This document shows, piece by piece, positions 8,239 to 16,770 of a stretch of 64,000 nt of DNA. Position 1 is the first letter of the stretch. Every line of letters starts with the position of its first letter. The DNA is from Mesorhizobium sp. M00.F.Ca.ET.216.01.1.1 (GTDB taxonomy: Bacteria; Pseudomonadota; Alphaproteobacteria; Rhizobiales; Rhizobiaceae), in the NCBI RefSeq assembly GCF_004010325.2, contig NZ_SADR02000025.1, positions 1 through 64,000 of the forward strand, in the 5' to 3' direction. The notes beneath the pieces are model-generated. The model was not told the DNA's origin. It searched no databases and was given only the letters and a program-made list of their open reading frames with translations. A program made the position numbers and the translations under genes.

Positions 8239-9324
8239 ATGACGTCGAAGGCTATGTTGGGCACCGGATTTGGCGTCGCCCTATTTGCCGCACTTGCCGG
8301 CACAGCGTTCGCCGACGACACACCCAAGCTTACGGAACTCAGCCCGAACGGCGCCGATGCCTGTTTCGGACGAGTCTATGAGGCAGCGCATCTCAAGGCG
8401 CACCCGCATCAGAAGGTGGCGCGGATCTTCTTCTACTACGGTCCCGATCCGGTCAGCCATCCGAACGAGGAGTCAAGCCCCGGATCCGACACGTCCTACA
8501 ACTCCTTCATGGCCACGACGGTGCGCGGCGCCCAGGCGCCGGAATGGGTCGGCGGCTGGTGCAACAAAGAGTCCGGGGACGGCACGACCGGCGCGATCCA
8601 TTGCGGCATGGATTGCGATCGCACCATGGCCTCACTGAAGGTCGATGACAAAGGCCGGCTGATCGTTTTCGACGTGCAGCCCGATCTTTATCTCGATGCG
8701 GGAGCGGAAGACGAGCTCGGTGCGGCGGAATACGACAAGCAGGTGCTGGGCAACGAGGATGACGGCTTCCGGCTCGACCCGATGCCGGCCGCGACCTGCA
8801 AGGCGGAGTTCGCGCGCATCGATCCGATCGATCCGGCACTCGGCCCGCCGCTGCGCGAGCGGCTGAAGCCGGACCAGGCCTTCTGCTACGGCCGCGACTA
8901 CGATGCAGCGCATCTCGGCTCGCATCCCGGCCAGGTGACGCAATCCATCCGGGTTTTCCGCGGCCCGATCGAACTGGCGTCGTTCGCCAACGGCGATGTG
9001 GCCAGCTGGCCGGACGGAGCCGACGTCACCATTTCGGTCACCACGCGGCAGAAGTCGGGCAAGGTCACGCAGACCTATTTCTGCCAGGGCGAGGCGGACC
9101 AGTGGCGCTGCGCGGCCAGCGCGAAAATGAGCGATTTTTCCTGCGATATCGCGCAGAAGGAAATTTTCCTGCGCCGTGGCGCCAACGGCACGATGATGCT
9201 GGCCAACCCGAACAGCTCGCTGCCGATCGTCGACCTCTGCTCAAAGGTGGCGGAAGGCGACACCAGATCCGACGACAAGGTGTTTCGGCTGACCCCGATG
9301 CCGCAATCCGCCTGCGCGCCCTGA
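8239..9324 (+). CDS. Exported protein of unknown function with two tandem homologous halves
   Basis: The 361-aa product has a Sec signal peptide (residues 1-25, cleavage near TAFADD). It then has two similar halves: ACFGRVYEAAHLKAHPHQKV near residue 36 and FCYGRDYDAAHLGSHPGQVT near residue 215. Each half also carries a late Asp-rich block ending in PMPAATC or PMPQSAC. Paired cysteines in each half suggest disulfides, consistent with a periplasmic location. I do not recognise the family. A GAGG ribosome site precedes the ATG. The broken vapB starts 12 bp downstream on the same strand. Confidence 0.7.
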   Translation: MTSKAMLGTGFGVALFAALAGTAFADDTPKLTELSPNGADACFGRVYEAAHLKAHPHQKVARIFFYYGPDPVSHPNEESSPGSDTSYNSFMATTVRGAQAPEWVGGWCNKESGDGTTGAIHCGMDCDRTMASLKVDDKGRLIVFDVQPDLYLDAGAEDELGAAEYDKQVLGNEDDGFRLDPMPAATCKAEFARIDPIDPALGPPLRERLKPDQAFCYGRDYDAAHLGSHPGQVTQSIRVFRGPIELASFANGDVASWPDGADVTISVTTRQKSGKVTQTYFCQGEADQWRCAASAKMSDFSCDIAQKEIFLRRGANGTMMLANPNSSLPIVDLCSKVAEGDTRSDDKVFRLTPMPQSACAP

Positions 9325-9336
9325 GGAGATGGCACG

Positions 9337-9582
9337 ATGAACAAGGCAAAGGTGTTCTGGTCAGGTCGTTCTCAGGCAGTGCGCCTACCCAAGGAATTCC
9401 GTATCAAAACCAAGGAGGTTTCGATCCGCCGCCACGGGCATAGCGTAATTCTCGAACCGCTTGCGCAGGATTAGGCCTGGCTCGACCAGGCGACCGGAAC
9501 AGTCGACGACGATTTCGCCGAGGCGGCACTGGAAAGGCCGGCGGAGCAGGACCGGTCGGTTTTGGACGACTTGTTCAGGTAA
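9337..9582 (+). pseudogene. vapB: VapB-type antitoxin interrupted by an in-frame TAG; no VapC partner
   Basis: The frame from ATG 9337 reads as a classic AbrB/MazE-fold VapB: KVFWSGRSQAVRLPKEF, then VSIRRHGHSVILEPLAQD. It hits TAG at 9472-9474. The same frame then continues without another stop to TAA 9580, encoding AWLDQATGTVDDDF and a tail ending LDDLFR. That tail is the usual toxin-binding region of this family. The stop sits where relatives have Trp (QDWAWLD), so one TGG-to-TAG change explains it. The 45-aa product would keep the DNA-binding part only. No VapC PIN-domain gene follows. Confidence 0.85.
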
Positions 9583-9621
9583 TCGATCTGCTCGGACCGG
9601 CACGTCAGGGATCGAGACGCT

Positions 9622-10551
9622 TCACGCGAACGGAACGGCCGTCGTGCCCCTAGGCAGCTTTGCCTCGTCGTCGGGCTCGACATGGATGGTGACGCGAACC
9701 GAGGGGATCTCGGCTTTCAGCGCGTCCTCGATGCGGTCGCAGATGACGTGGCTGTCGCCGACCGACATGTCGGCATCGACGACCAGATGGAACTCGATGA
9801 AGGTGGCGCGGCCGGCGATGCGCGTCTTCAAGTCATGAACTTCCAGCGCACCCTTGCAATTGGCCGAGATGATGTCGCGGATGTGCATGTGTTCCTGGGT
9901 GTCGACAGCGCGGTCCATTAGCCCGTTCATCGACGAGCCGATGACATGCCAGCCTTGCCAAAGGATGTTCAGCGCCACGATAACGGCAAGTGCGGGGTCG
10001 AGGATCTGCCAGCCGCTCAGCACGGCGCCGACCAGGCCGGCAAAGACGCCGACCGAGGTCACCACATCGGTCATTATGTGCTTGCCGTCGGCGACCAGCG
10101 CCGGCGATTTTTCGCTGCGTCCGGCGCGGATCAGCGTCCAGGCCCAGAAGGCGTTGATCACTGTCGCAACGCCGTTGACGGCAAGGCCGGTCCAGGGCTG
10201 CTCGATGGGGGCGTGATGCTGCCAGGACCGCCAGACCGCATTCAGGATCAACAGCGCCGCCACCACGATCAGCACCCCTTCCAGAACGGCAGAGAAATAC
10301 TCGGCCTTGTGATGGCCGAACGGATGATCCTGGTCGGCCGGCTTGTAGCTGACCAGGATCGCCCAGTAGGCGGCCGCCGACGCAATGACATTGACGATCG
10401 ATTCAGCCGCGTCCGAATACAGCGCCACGGAACCGGTGATGTACCAGGCGGCAAGTTTCAGGCCGAGCACGACGCAAGCGACGACGATCGACCTGAAGGC
10501 GAGGTTAGCGACTTTGCGTCTGGCGGCTGTTTTCGGCTCAATTGCTGTCAT
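9622..10551 (-). CDS. Cation diffusion facilitator (CDF) metal efflux transporter
   Basis: The 309-aa product has six membrane segments and the CDF metal-site motifs: YSDAAES in helix 2 and DGKHIMTDVVTSVGV in helix 5. It also has the DHPFGHHKAEYFS loop and a C-terminal cytoplasmic domain (RIAGRATFIEFHLVVDADMSV) of the dimerising type. CDF proteins export Zn2+, Fe2+, Mn2+ or Co2+ in exchange for protons. The HD/SD site composition suggests a divalent cation but does not fix which. The start was placed at ATG 10551, giving the normal family length. A longer frame adds an unlikely Arg/Ser-rich N-terminus. Confidence 0.85.
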   Translation of the reverse strand: MTAIEPKTAARRKVANLAFRSIVVACVVLGLKLAAWYITGSVALYSDAAESIVNVIASAAAYWAILVSYKPADQDHPFGHHKAEYFSAVLEGVLIVVAALLILNAVWRSWQHHAPIEQPWTGLAVNGVATVINAFWAWTLIRAGRSEKSPALVADGKHIMTDVVTSVGVFAGLVGAVLSGWQILDPALAVIVALNILWQGWHVIGSSMNGLMDRAVDTQEHMHIRDIISANCKGALEVHDLKTRIAGRATFIEFHLVVDADMSVGDSHVICDRIEDALKAEIPSVRVTIHVEPDDEAKLPRGTTAVPFA

Positions 10552-10579
10552 TGGTCGGTTCCAGCCGTGGAAACTCCGG

Positions 10580-12769
10580 CTAAGCGGCCTTTTCCTTGGC
10601 CTTGCGTGGCAGATGCGCGACGATGTTCTCGATGATGCGCATGCCGGCATTGTGGCCGAGCGTCATGATCGATTCCGGATGGAACTGCACCGCAGCAATA
10701 GGCTCCTTGCGGTGCTCGAACGCCATGATGACGCCGTCCTCCGTTTCTGCAGTAACGACGAAGTCGTCCGGCAGCCGCACCGGATCGGCGAAGATCGAGT
10801 GATAGCGGCCGACTGTCACCTCCTTGGGCAGGCCGGAGAAGATGATGCCCGGCTTTGACACGCGGATGCGCGACGGTTTGCCATGCATCGGTATATGCAG
10901 TTGCCGCAGTTCGCCGCCATAGGCCTCGGCCAGTGCCTGCAGGCCGAGGCAGACGCCGAAGATCGGCAGGTCGCGGGCGCGTGCCTTCTTGATGGTCGCG
11001 GCGCAATCGAAATCCTTCGGCGTGCCGGGGCCGGGCGACAGGACGACAAGGTCTGGCTTCAGCCGTTCGAACACTTCCTCCGGCACCGGCGAGCGCACGG
11101 TCGAGACATTGGCGCCGGTCTGGCGGAAATAATTGGCGAGCGTGTGGACAAAACTGTCCTCGTGATCGACCAACAGGATGTTGACGCCGTCGCCGACGCG
11201 GGCCGTGGTGCGTTCGGTGCCGGCGGCATTGCCGGCTTTGGCGTCGCGGATGGCGGAGAGCATGGCGGATGCCTTCAGTTCGGTTTCGGCTTCTTCTTCC
11301 TCGGGAACGCTGTCGAAGAGCAGCGTTGCGCCGGCACGCACCTCGGCGATACCGTCCTTGATGCGGATGGTGCGAAGCGTCAGGCCGGTGTTCATGTCGC
11401 CGTTGAAATTGACCATGCCGATCGCTCCGCCATACCAGGCACGCGGGCTCTTCTCGTTCTGCTCGATGAAGCGCATGGCCCACAGTTTCGGCGCGCCGGT
11501 AACAGTGACCGCCCAGGCGTGCGACAAGAACGCGTCGAAGGCATCCATGCCTTCCCGCAGCCGCCCCTCGATGTGATCGACGGTGTGGATCAGGCGCGAA
11601 TACATCTCGATCTGGCGGCGGCCGATGACGCGCACCGAGCCCGGCTCGCAGACCCTCGACTTGTCGTTGCGGTCGACGTCCGAGCACATGGTGAGCTCGG
11701 ATTCGTCCTTTTTCGAATTGAGCAATTTCAGGATCTGCTCTGAGTCGGAAATGGCATCGTCGCCACGCTTGATCGTGCCCGAGATCGGGCAGGTCTCGAC
11801 GCGGCGGCCGTTGACGCGCACGAACATTTCCGGCGAGGCGCCGATCAGGTACTCGCCTTCGCCGAGATTGATGAAGAAGGAATAGGGTGAGGGGTTGATC
11901 GTCTTCAGCTTGCGGGAAATGTCGGAGGGCGGCGTCTCGCAGCGCTCGTAGAACATCTGGCCGGGCACCACCTCGAACAGGTCACCGCGCTTGAAGCTTT
12001 CCATCGCCTTGCGCACCAGATCGGCATATTCGCCGGGCTCATGGTCGCCGCGCGGCGGGATGCGGTCGGCGGTCCTGAACGGCTCGACGATCTCCTCGCG
12101 CGGCAGCCCTTCCGTTGAAAACTCGTCGCCGGAATAGTCGTAGCGGTCGGTCCAGGCCTTGGTCGAATAGTGATCGACGACAAGGATCTCGTCGGGCAGG
12201 AACAGCACGAGGTCGCGCTGGCTTTGCTGGCGTTCGAGCTTGTAGTCGACCGGATCGAACTGGAAGGCGAGATCGTAGCCGAAGGCACCATAGAGGCCGA
12301 GATTGGCGTCTTCCTCGGTCCTGAACAGAGCGGTGATGGCACGCAGCACGGTGAAGACGGAGGGAACGCGGCTGCGCTCCTCTTCGGTGAAGACACGGCC
12401 GGGCTTGGCCACGTCGAGGCGGATGAGTTTCTTCGACGTATCGGTGATCGCCACGTCGGCAAGCTCGGCGAGCGCCTTGCCGATCACCGGCAAAAGCACC
12501 TCGCCGCGGCTGTTCAGCGCCTCGATGCGCATGGCGCGGCCGCGCGCCGATATCACCAGCGGCGGATCGATGATGGCGGTGTCCCAGCGCGTGTAACGAC
12601 CTGGATATTCGTAATTCGAGGAAAACACGGCGCCGCGGCGCGAGTTCAGCCCGTCAACATAGGCATCGATCGCACCTTCGTAAGGCTGGTCGTGGCGCTC
12701 GCGGGTAATCGTCACACCGCCCGCTGTGACGAAGCGCTCCGCCCCGTTGTCCAGAATTTTCGTCGTCAT
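10580..12769 (-). CDS. trpE(G): Fused anthranilate synthase TrpE(G)
   Basis: The 729-aa single-chain enzyme converts chorismate and glutamine to anthranilate, the first step of tryptophan synthesis. Residues 1-510 form the TrpE synthase part (NPSPYSFFINLGE, ETCPISGTIKRG, HAWAVTVTGAPK). Residues 525-725 form the glutamine amidotransferase TrpG part, with the nucleophile Cys in FGVCLGLQALAE and the HPESIMT triad segment. The fusion is typical of rhizobia and some other alphaproteobacteria. ATG 12769 follows GGAGA at the usual spacing. It stands alone, with leader peptide trpL and an attenuator hairpin upstream. Confidence 0.95.
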   Translation of the reverse strand: MTTKILDNGAERFVTAGGVTITRERHDQPYEGAIDAYVDGLNSRRGAVFSSNYEYPGRYTRWDTAIIDPPLVISARGRAMRIEALNSRGEVLLPVIGKALAELADVAITDTSKKLIRLDVAKPGRVFTEEERSRVPSVFTVLRAITALFRTEEDANLGLYGAFGYDLAFQFDPVDYKLERQQSQRDLVLFLPDEILVVDHYSTKAWTDRYDYSGDEFSTEGLPREEIVEPFRTADRIPPRGDHEPGEYADLVRKAMESFKRGDLFEVVPGQMFYERCETPPSDISRKLKTINPSPYSFFINLGEGEYLIGASPEMFVRVNGRRVETCPISGTIKRGDDAISDSEQILKLLNSKKDESELTMCSDVDRNDKSRVCEPGSVRVIGRRQIEMYSRLIHTVDHIEGRLREGMDAFDAFLSHAWAVTVTGAPKLWAMRFIEQNEKSPRAWYGGAIGMVNFNGDMNTGLTLRTIRIKDGIAEVRAGATLLFDSVPEEEEAETELKASAMLSAIRDAKAGNAAGTERTTARVGDGVNILLVDHEDSFVHTLANYFRQTGANVSTVRSPVPEEVFERLKPDLVVLSPGPGTPKDFDCAATIKKARARDLPIFGVCLGLQALAEAYGGELRQLHIPMHGKPSRIRVSKPGIIFSGLPKEVTVGRYHSIFADPVRLPDDFVVTAETEDGVIMAFEHRKEPIAAVQFHPESIMTLGHNAGMRIIENIVAHLPRKAKEKAA

Positions 12770-12814
12770 TGCCGTCTCCATCAGCGTCTTGGGCAACGGA
12801 CCCGGGAATGGCTT

Positions 12815-12853
12815 GAAAAAACAAATGGCCGCCCGGACATTCCGTTGCGGCCA
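12815..12853 (-). terminator. trp attenuator terminator hairpin
   Basis: Read on the minus strand, arms TGGCCGC and GCGGCCA enclose an inner CGGA/TCCG stem and are followed by TTTGTTTTTT. The hairpin lies between trpL and trpE(G), as in classical transcription attenuation. Ribosome stalling at the three Trp codons would allow an antiterminator to form and block it. Confidence 0.85.
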
Positions 12854-12892
12854 CCCTCTATTTTCACGCGCACGCGTTCGAACAGGCCGCTG

Positions 12893-12937
12893 TCAGCGAG
12901 CCCACCACCAAACGGTCTTGATCGAACGCATGTTCAT
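12893..12937 (-). CDS. trpL: trp leader peptide TrpL
   Basis: A 14-codon frame encodes MNMRSIKTVWWWAR: three consecutive Trp codons close to the end, then a stop, then an attenuator hairpin 40 bases on. This is the standard rhizobial trpL. In Sinorhizobium meliloti the terminated leader RNA (rnTrpL) and the peptide are reported to act in trans as well. An alternative internal ATG at codon 3 would give a 12-residue peptide with the same Trp codons. The 168-nt distance to trpE(G) fits an attenuated leader. Confidence 0.9.
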   Translation of the reverse strand: MNMRSIKTVWWWAR

Positions 12938-13021
12938 GGCGATTTCAATAGCGGCGAACGGTCGGGTCGGCAAGCGGATTCGGAGGGACCGAATGCCACG
13001 CTGCCAAAATGGCTCCTACCC

Positions 13022-14077
13022 TCAGTCCTCCAGCGTCCCCGACCTCGCGTCGGCGCTCTTCTTGTCGCCGACCAGCTTCAGCAGGTCTTCGCCGGTACGG
13101 ATGATGCGTCGGGAACGCCGTGTCAGGATGACGCCCGCTTGCGGCGCGAACACTTCAGCGCGACCGCCGGCTTCGCCCGGTGCATGGATGATGGTGGCAA
13201 GCCGCGCGCCCTTGGCGACGCGGTCGCCGGGCTTCACGTCATAAAGGATAGCGCCGGCGCGGGGTGCGGGCATCATGTCGATGTTTTCGAGCGGAGCGAC
13301 GATGCCGGCGAAACCACTAGGCGCGGGCAGGGCCTGATCGGCGATCACGCCGCGCGCCACCAGCAGCCGGTAGAGCCCTTCGGCATCGGAGCCGGCCAGG
13401 GCGCCATCGACATCGAGTATGCCGCGGTATTCGACCGTGGCGGCGACGCGCCGGTCGAACCGCGCCACGTCTGCCGAAGCGTTCTGATACGGCATGATCG
13501 AGGCGCCTTCGAAAGTGCCGTCGGTATCCTCATCCCACAGTACCACCGCATCGACGCCCATGGCTGCCGCACAATCGGCCATCGCCGGCCACAGGCCGGT
13601 GTGGACATAGAGGTAGGCCAGGCCCTCGTCGTCGCAATGCAGGTCGAGCACGATGTCGTGGCCAATCGACAATTGCAGCAGCCGGGTCTTCAGCCGCTGA
13701 TCGGCCGTGCCAAGCGCCGTGTCCGGCAACAGTGAGGTGTCGGGTACGGCGAGCAGTGGAAAGCCGCGGTTGAAGTTGGTTCGCGTGCCCAAGTGAAAAC
13801 GGCCCTGGTGCTCGCCGAAATGATACTGGGCGCGGCCGACCGGATTGGCTTGGGGTACGATGGTGATCGAGCCCTTGATGCGCCCCTCGGCCTGGGCCTT
13901 GGTCAGCATCGGCATCAGCGCATCGATGGCGACGACGCCTGGCAGCTCGCCGGCATGGAGTGCGGCCTGCAGATAGGCCGAAGATGCTGTGTTGTCCGTT
14001 CCTTCGAAGCGGAACACCGGGAATTCGTAGGAAACGCCCTCGCTGTCACCGGCGATGCGTTCGATCGATTTCTGCAT
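13022..14077 (-). CDS. Succinylglutamate desuccinylase/aspartoacylase-family zinc deacylase
   Basis: The 351-aa product has the M14-like AstE/AspA fold with zinc ligands visible as HAGELPG (His and Glu) and a later DLHCDDEG. The NFNRGFP segment near residue 102 is also typical. The C-terminal third is a lipoyl-like beta domain (ILYDVKPGDRVAKGARLATI) often found in this branch. Members remove acyl groups from amino acids such as N-acylglutamate or aspartate. The exact substrate here is unknown. The gene lies upstream of trpE(G) on the same strand but is separated by the attenuator region, so it need not be co-regulated. Confidence 0.8.
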   Translation of the reverse strand: MQKSIERIAGDSEGVSYEFPVFRFEGTDNTASSAYLQAALHAGELPGVVAIDALMPMLTKAQAEGRIKGSITIVPQANPVGRAQYHFGEHQGRFHLGTRTNFNRGFPLLAVPDTSLLPDTALGTADQRLKTRLLQLSIGHDIVLDLHCDDEGLAYLYVHTGLWPAMADCAAAMGVDAVVLWDEDTDGTFEGASIMPYQNASADVARFDRRVAATVEYRGILDVDGALAGSDAEGLYRLLVARGVIADQALPAPSGFAGIVAPLENIDMMPAPRAGAILYDVKPGDRVAKGARLATIIHAPGEAGGRAEVFAPQAGVILTRRSRRIIRTGEDLLKLVGDKKSADARSGTLED

Positions 14078-14231
14078 GTGATGCCTCCGTGACGAACACG
14101 GGGAGACATGCCCCGTCGAAGGTTCGCTGTCGATTGGTCCAGCTTTTCGCGTTATGGGCGCAACGAGGCCACTCGGCGGCAGCCTGAAGGGTCGCGATGG
14201 GCAATAACGGTTCCAATGCCTGCGCCCGACT

Positions 14232-15608
14232 TTACACCAGCGGCTTCAGTTCCTGGGCGATGGTGGGCAGGAGTTCCGAGACGTTCGGATGGATATGCAT
14301 GGCTCGCGCCAGCGTGCTGACCGGCGCCTTGGCATACATCAGGTCGAGCACGCAGTGTATCGCCTCGTCGCCGCCCGGGCCGAGCACCGAGCAGCCGAGA
14401 ATTTCCCTGCTGTCGGCATCGACCAGAATCCTCATGAAGCCTTGCGTTTCGCCTTTCTCGACGGCGCGGCCGACGCGGGTCATCGGCCGCTCCCCGACCA
14501 GCGCGCGACGGCCGGATTTCCTCACCGCGGCTTCAGTCATGCCGCAACGGCCGAGCGGCGGGTCGATATAGAGCGCGTACGCCTCGATGCGGTCGCTCAC
14601 CTTGCGCGGATCGTTGTCGAGCAGGTTGGCGGCGACGATCTCGTAGTCGTTATAGGAGGTATGGGTGAAGGCGCCTTTGCCGTTGCAGTCGCCCATCGCC
14701 CAGATGCCGGGCACGCTGGTGCGCAACTGGTCGTCGACAACAATGAAGCCGCGTTTGTCAACCTCGACGCCGGCCTTGTCCAGGTCGAGATCGTCGGTGT
14801 TTGGCGTCCGGCCCAGCGCCAGCAGCACATGCGAGCCGACCGCCGGCGCCTTGCCGGCGGAGTAGGTCACGGCAATGTCGTTTCCCTGTTTGGCAAAGCT
14901 GATGTCGCCGGCGCCGAGATGAACCTTGATGTCTTCATTTTCGAAGATGGACAAGATGGCGTCCGAGACATCCTCGTCCTCGCGGTCGATCAGCCGCGGG
15001 CTCTTTTCGATCACTGTGACATCACTGCCGAAGCGGCGGAACATCTGCGCGAATTCGAGTGAGATGTAGCTGCCGCCGACGACGACGAGATGGCGCGGCA
15101 GTACGTCGAGATCCATCATCGAGGAATTAGTGAGATATGAGATGTCATTGACGCCGGGCAGGTCAGGCACCGAGGCGCGGCCGCCGGTGTTGAGGAATAT
15201 TTTCTCCGCGCTCAGCAAGTCCTCGCCGACGCGCACCGTGTTGGCGGTTTCGAAGCGTGCATGGCCGCGATAAAGCGTGCATTTGTCCATGCCGCCGATC
15301 CAGCTTTCGAGGTTGGTGCGGGCGTCGTTCGAGACCTTGTCCTTGCGCGCCTTGATCATCTTGTAGTCGACGCCGACAGGACCGGAGAGCGTCACACCGT
15401 AGTCGGCGGCGCGGCGGGCAAGATGCGCGGCATAGGCGCTGGCCACCATCGCCTTGGTCGGCATGCAGCCGGTGTTGACGCAAGTACCGCCGACAAGCTT
15501 TCGCTCAATCAGCGCAACGCTCATCCCGGCTGCCGCTAGCCGGCCGGCGAGCGGCGGGCCGGCCTGTCCGGCGCCAATGATGATGGCGTCGAATGTCTTT
15601 GCCGTCAT
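14232..15608 (-). CDS. FAD-dependent pyridine nucleotide-disulfide oxidoreductase, dihydrolipoamide dehydrogenase/mercuric reductase-like
   Basis: The 458-aa flavoprotein shows the FAD-binding IIIGAGQAGPPLA motif at the N-terminus and the redox-active pair in GGTCVNTGCMPTK. It also has the NAD(P) site VVVGGSYISLEFAQMF, the second FAD motif PGIWAMGDCNGKGAFTHTSY, and the C-terminal His-Glu dyad (MHIHPNVSELLPT). It lacks an N-terminal heavy-metal domain. Without a neighbouring acyltransferase operon it is probably not the pyruvate-dehydrogenase E3. Its ATG overlaps the stop-side of the DUF4126 gene (ATGA), so the two are coupled. The substrate disulfide is unknown. Confidence 0.82.
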   Translation of the reverse strand: MTAKTFDAIIIGAGQAGPPLAGRLAAAGMSVALIERKLVGGTCVNTGCMPTKAMVASAYAAHLARRAADYGVTLSGPVGVDYKMIKARKDKVSNDARTNLESWIGGMDKCTLYRGHARFETANTVRVGEDLLSAEKIFLNTGGRASVPDLPGVNDISYLTNSSMMDLDVLPRHLVVVGGSYISLEFAQMFRRFGSDVTVIEKSPRLIDREDEDVSDAILSIFENEDIKVHLGAGDISFAKQGNDIAVTYSAGKAPAVGSHVLLALGRTPNTDDLDLDKAGVEVDKRGFIVVDDQLRTSVPGIWAMGDCNGKGAFTHTSYNDYEIVAANLLDNDPRKVSDRIEAYALYIDPPLGRCGMTEAAVRKSGRRALVGERPMTRVGRAVEKGETQGFMRILVDADSREILGCSVLGPGGDEAIHCVLDLMYAKAPVSTLARAMHIHPNVSELLPTIAQELKPLV

Positions 15609-16066
15609 ACCACTGCCGCCACGATAAGCAGGCCGCCGATGATCGCCACCGCATCCTCGATGAGGGCGGCGGGCAGGTCCTTGCCGATGGCGGCAGCCAG
15701 CCGTGCGCGCACCTGGGCCCCGCCCAGCGTGCCGACCACCGCGCCGAGTGCGCCGGCGATCAGGCCGCCAATGGTGATGCTGCCTGTCGCACCGAGCACT
15801 GCGCCGGTGAAGGCGCCCATGATGATGCGCGCGCCGAACTGCTGCGGCACCTTGCGGCTCGGCGTCGACGGCAATTGGTCGGTGACCAGCTCGACGATCG
15901 CCAAGATGGTGAAGATGCCGACGGCGATCCAATGGCCCATGAAACCAGCCCAGGTTCCGGCGGCCGGCAGCCAGCCGAGCCAGGCACCCCAGGCGACCGC
16001 GGCGGGCGCAGTCATTGCACGCAGGCCGGCGATGACGCCGATCAGCAGTGCAAGAACGTACAGCAT
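15605..16066 (-). CDS. DUF4126-family small membrane protein
   Basis: The 153-aa product begins MLYVLALLIGVIAGLRAMTAP and has four to five hydrophobic stretches, including a Gly-rich IMGAFTGAVLGATGS segment. This matches DUF4126 membrane proteins of unknown role. The start at 16066 follows a GAGGGGATC ribosome site. Its last codons overlap the oxidoreductase start by four bases, so translation is probably coupled. The pairing of a small membrane protein with a flavin disulfide reductase is a conserved-looking arrangement but gives no function. Confidence 0.72.
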   Translation of the reverse strand: MLYVLALLIGVIAGLRAMTAPAAVAWGAWLGWLPAAGTWAGFMGHWIAVGIFTILAIVELVTDQLPSTPSRKVPQQFGARIIMGAFTGAVLGATGSITIGGLIAGALGAVVGTLGGAQVRARLAAAIGKDLPAALIEDAVAIIGGLLIVAAVV

Positions 16067-16174
16067 GCTTGATCCCCTCGATGTCAGGACCTGGGACAAC
16101 CCTGCCAGGGCAGGCTAGCATAGGCGCGGCATTTGACCAAAGAGGGATCAACTCTGACACTTTGCCATACGATA

Positions 16175-16750
16175 ATGCAGGAGGCGCCGGCCTTGACGGG
16201 AAGTGAACGCACAAAGATGGCAGCTGGCGAGTGGTATTCTTGCCTCGATCCGGAGTTGGAGGCGCTGCGCGTCGTCGCCCGAGATGCAGTATTCGAGCAC
16301 AACAGCCTGCCACCCCGGCAACGTGGCGAGATCGGGCCCCGTCTGAAGCCGCTGCTCGGCGGCGCGGGCGATGGTGCCCGGATCGAGGCGCCGTTCCACT
16401 GTGCCTACGGCTTCAACATCTTTCTCGGCGACGGCGTCTTCCTCAACGCTGGCTGCACTATCCTTGACACGGCAATTGTCCGCATCGGCAAGCGAGTGCT
16501 GCTAGGCCCCAACGTGCAGATTTATTGCGCCGAGCACCACAAGGAGGCCGCCGGACGGCAGGCAGGGCTGGAGATCGCAAAGCCGGTTGAGATCGGCGAC
16601 AGCGCCTGGATCGGCGGAACTGCCATCATCCTTGGCGGTGTCACCATCGGCAAGGGCGCAATCGTCGGGGCGGGTGCGGTGGTGACCCGCGACGTGCCTG
16701 CGAACACTACGGTCGTCGGCAATCCGGCACGGCCGGTCAAACGCGGCTGA
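16175..16750 (+). CDS. Maltose/galactoside O-acetyltransferase-like hexapeptide acetyltransferase
   Basis: The 191-aa product has the Maa/LacA/NodL layout. The N-terminal helix pair (TKMAAGEWYSCLDPELEALR) is followed by a left-handed beta-helix of hexapeptide repeats (IEIGDSAWIGGTAIILGG, then VTIGKGAIVGAGAVVTRDV). The acetyl-CoA catalytic His is in the YCAEHHK loop. Family members acetylate sugars or modified oligosaccharides from acetyl-CoA. The start is uncertain: ATG 16175 gives the normal length, but no strong ribosome site is seen, and a TTG at 16133 or ATG at 16217 is possible. Nothing nearby indicates a nodulation gene. Confidence 0.8.
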   Translation: MQEAPALTGSERTKMAAGEWYSCLDPELEALRVVARDAVFEHNSLPPRQRGEIGPRLKPLLGGAGDGARIEAPFHCAYGFNIFLGDGVFLNAGCTILDTAIVRIGKRVLLGPNVQIYCAEHHKEAAGRQAGLEIAKPVEIGDSAWIGGTAIILGGVTIGKGAIVGAGAVVTRDVPANTTVVGNPARPVKRG

Positions 16751-16770
16751 CGTTTATCTGCAGTCGACGG

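Noticed and set aside
12170..13735. 521-codon open frame on the plus strand
   Set aside because: It crosses trpE(G), the trp attenuator and the deacylase gene in antisense and has no domain content.
16175..16750. Nodulation O-acetyltransferase NodL
   Set aside because: The protein is in the same superfamily, but no nod box or nod genes are nearby and general sugar acetyltransferases look the same.
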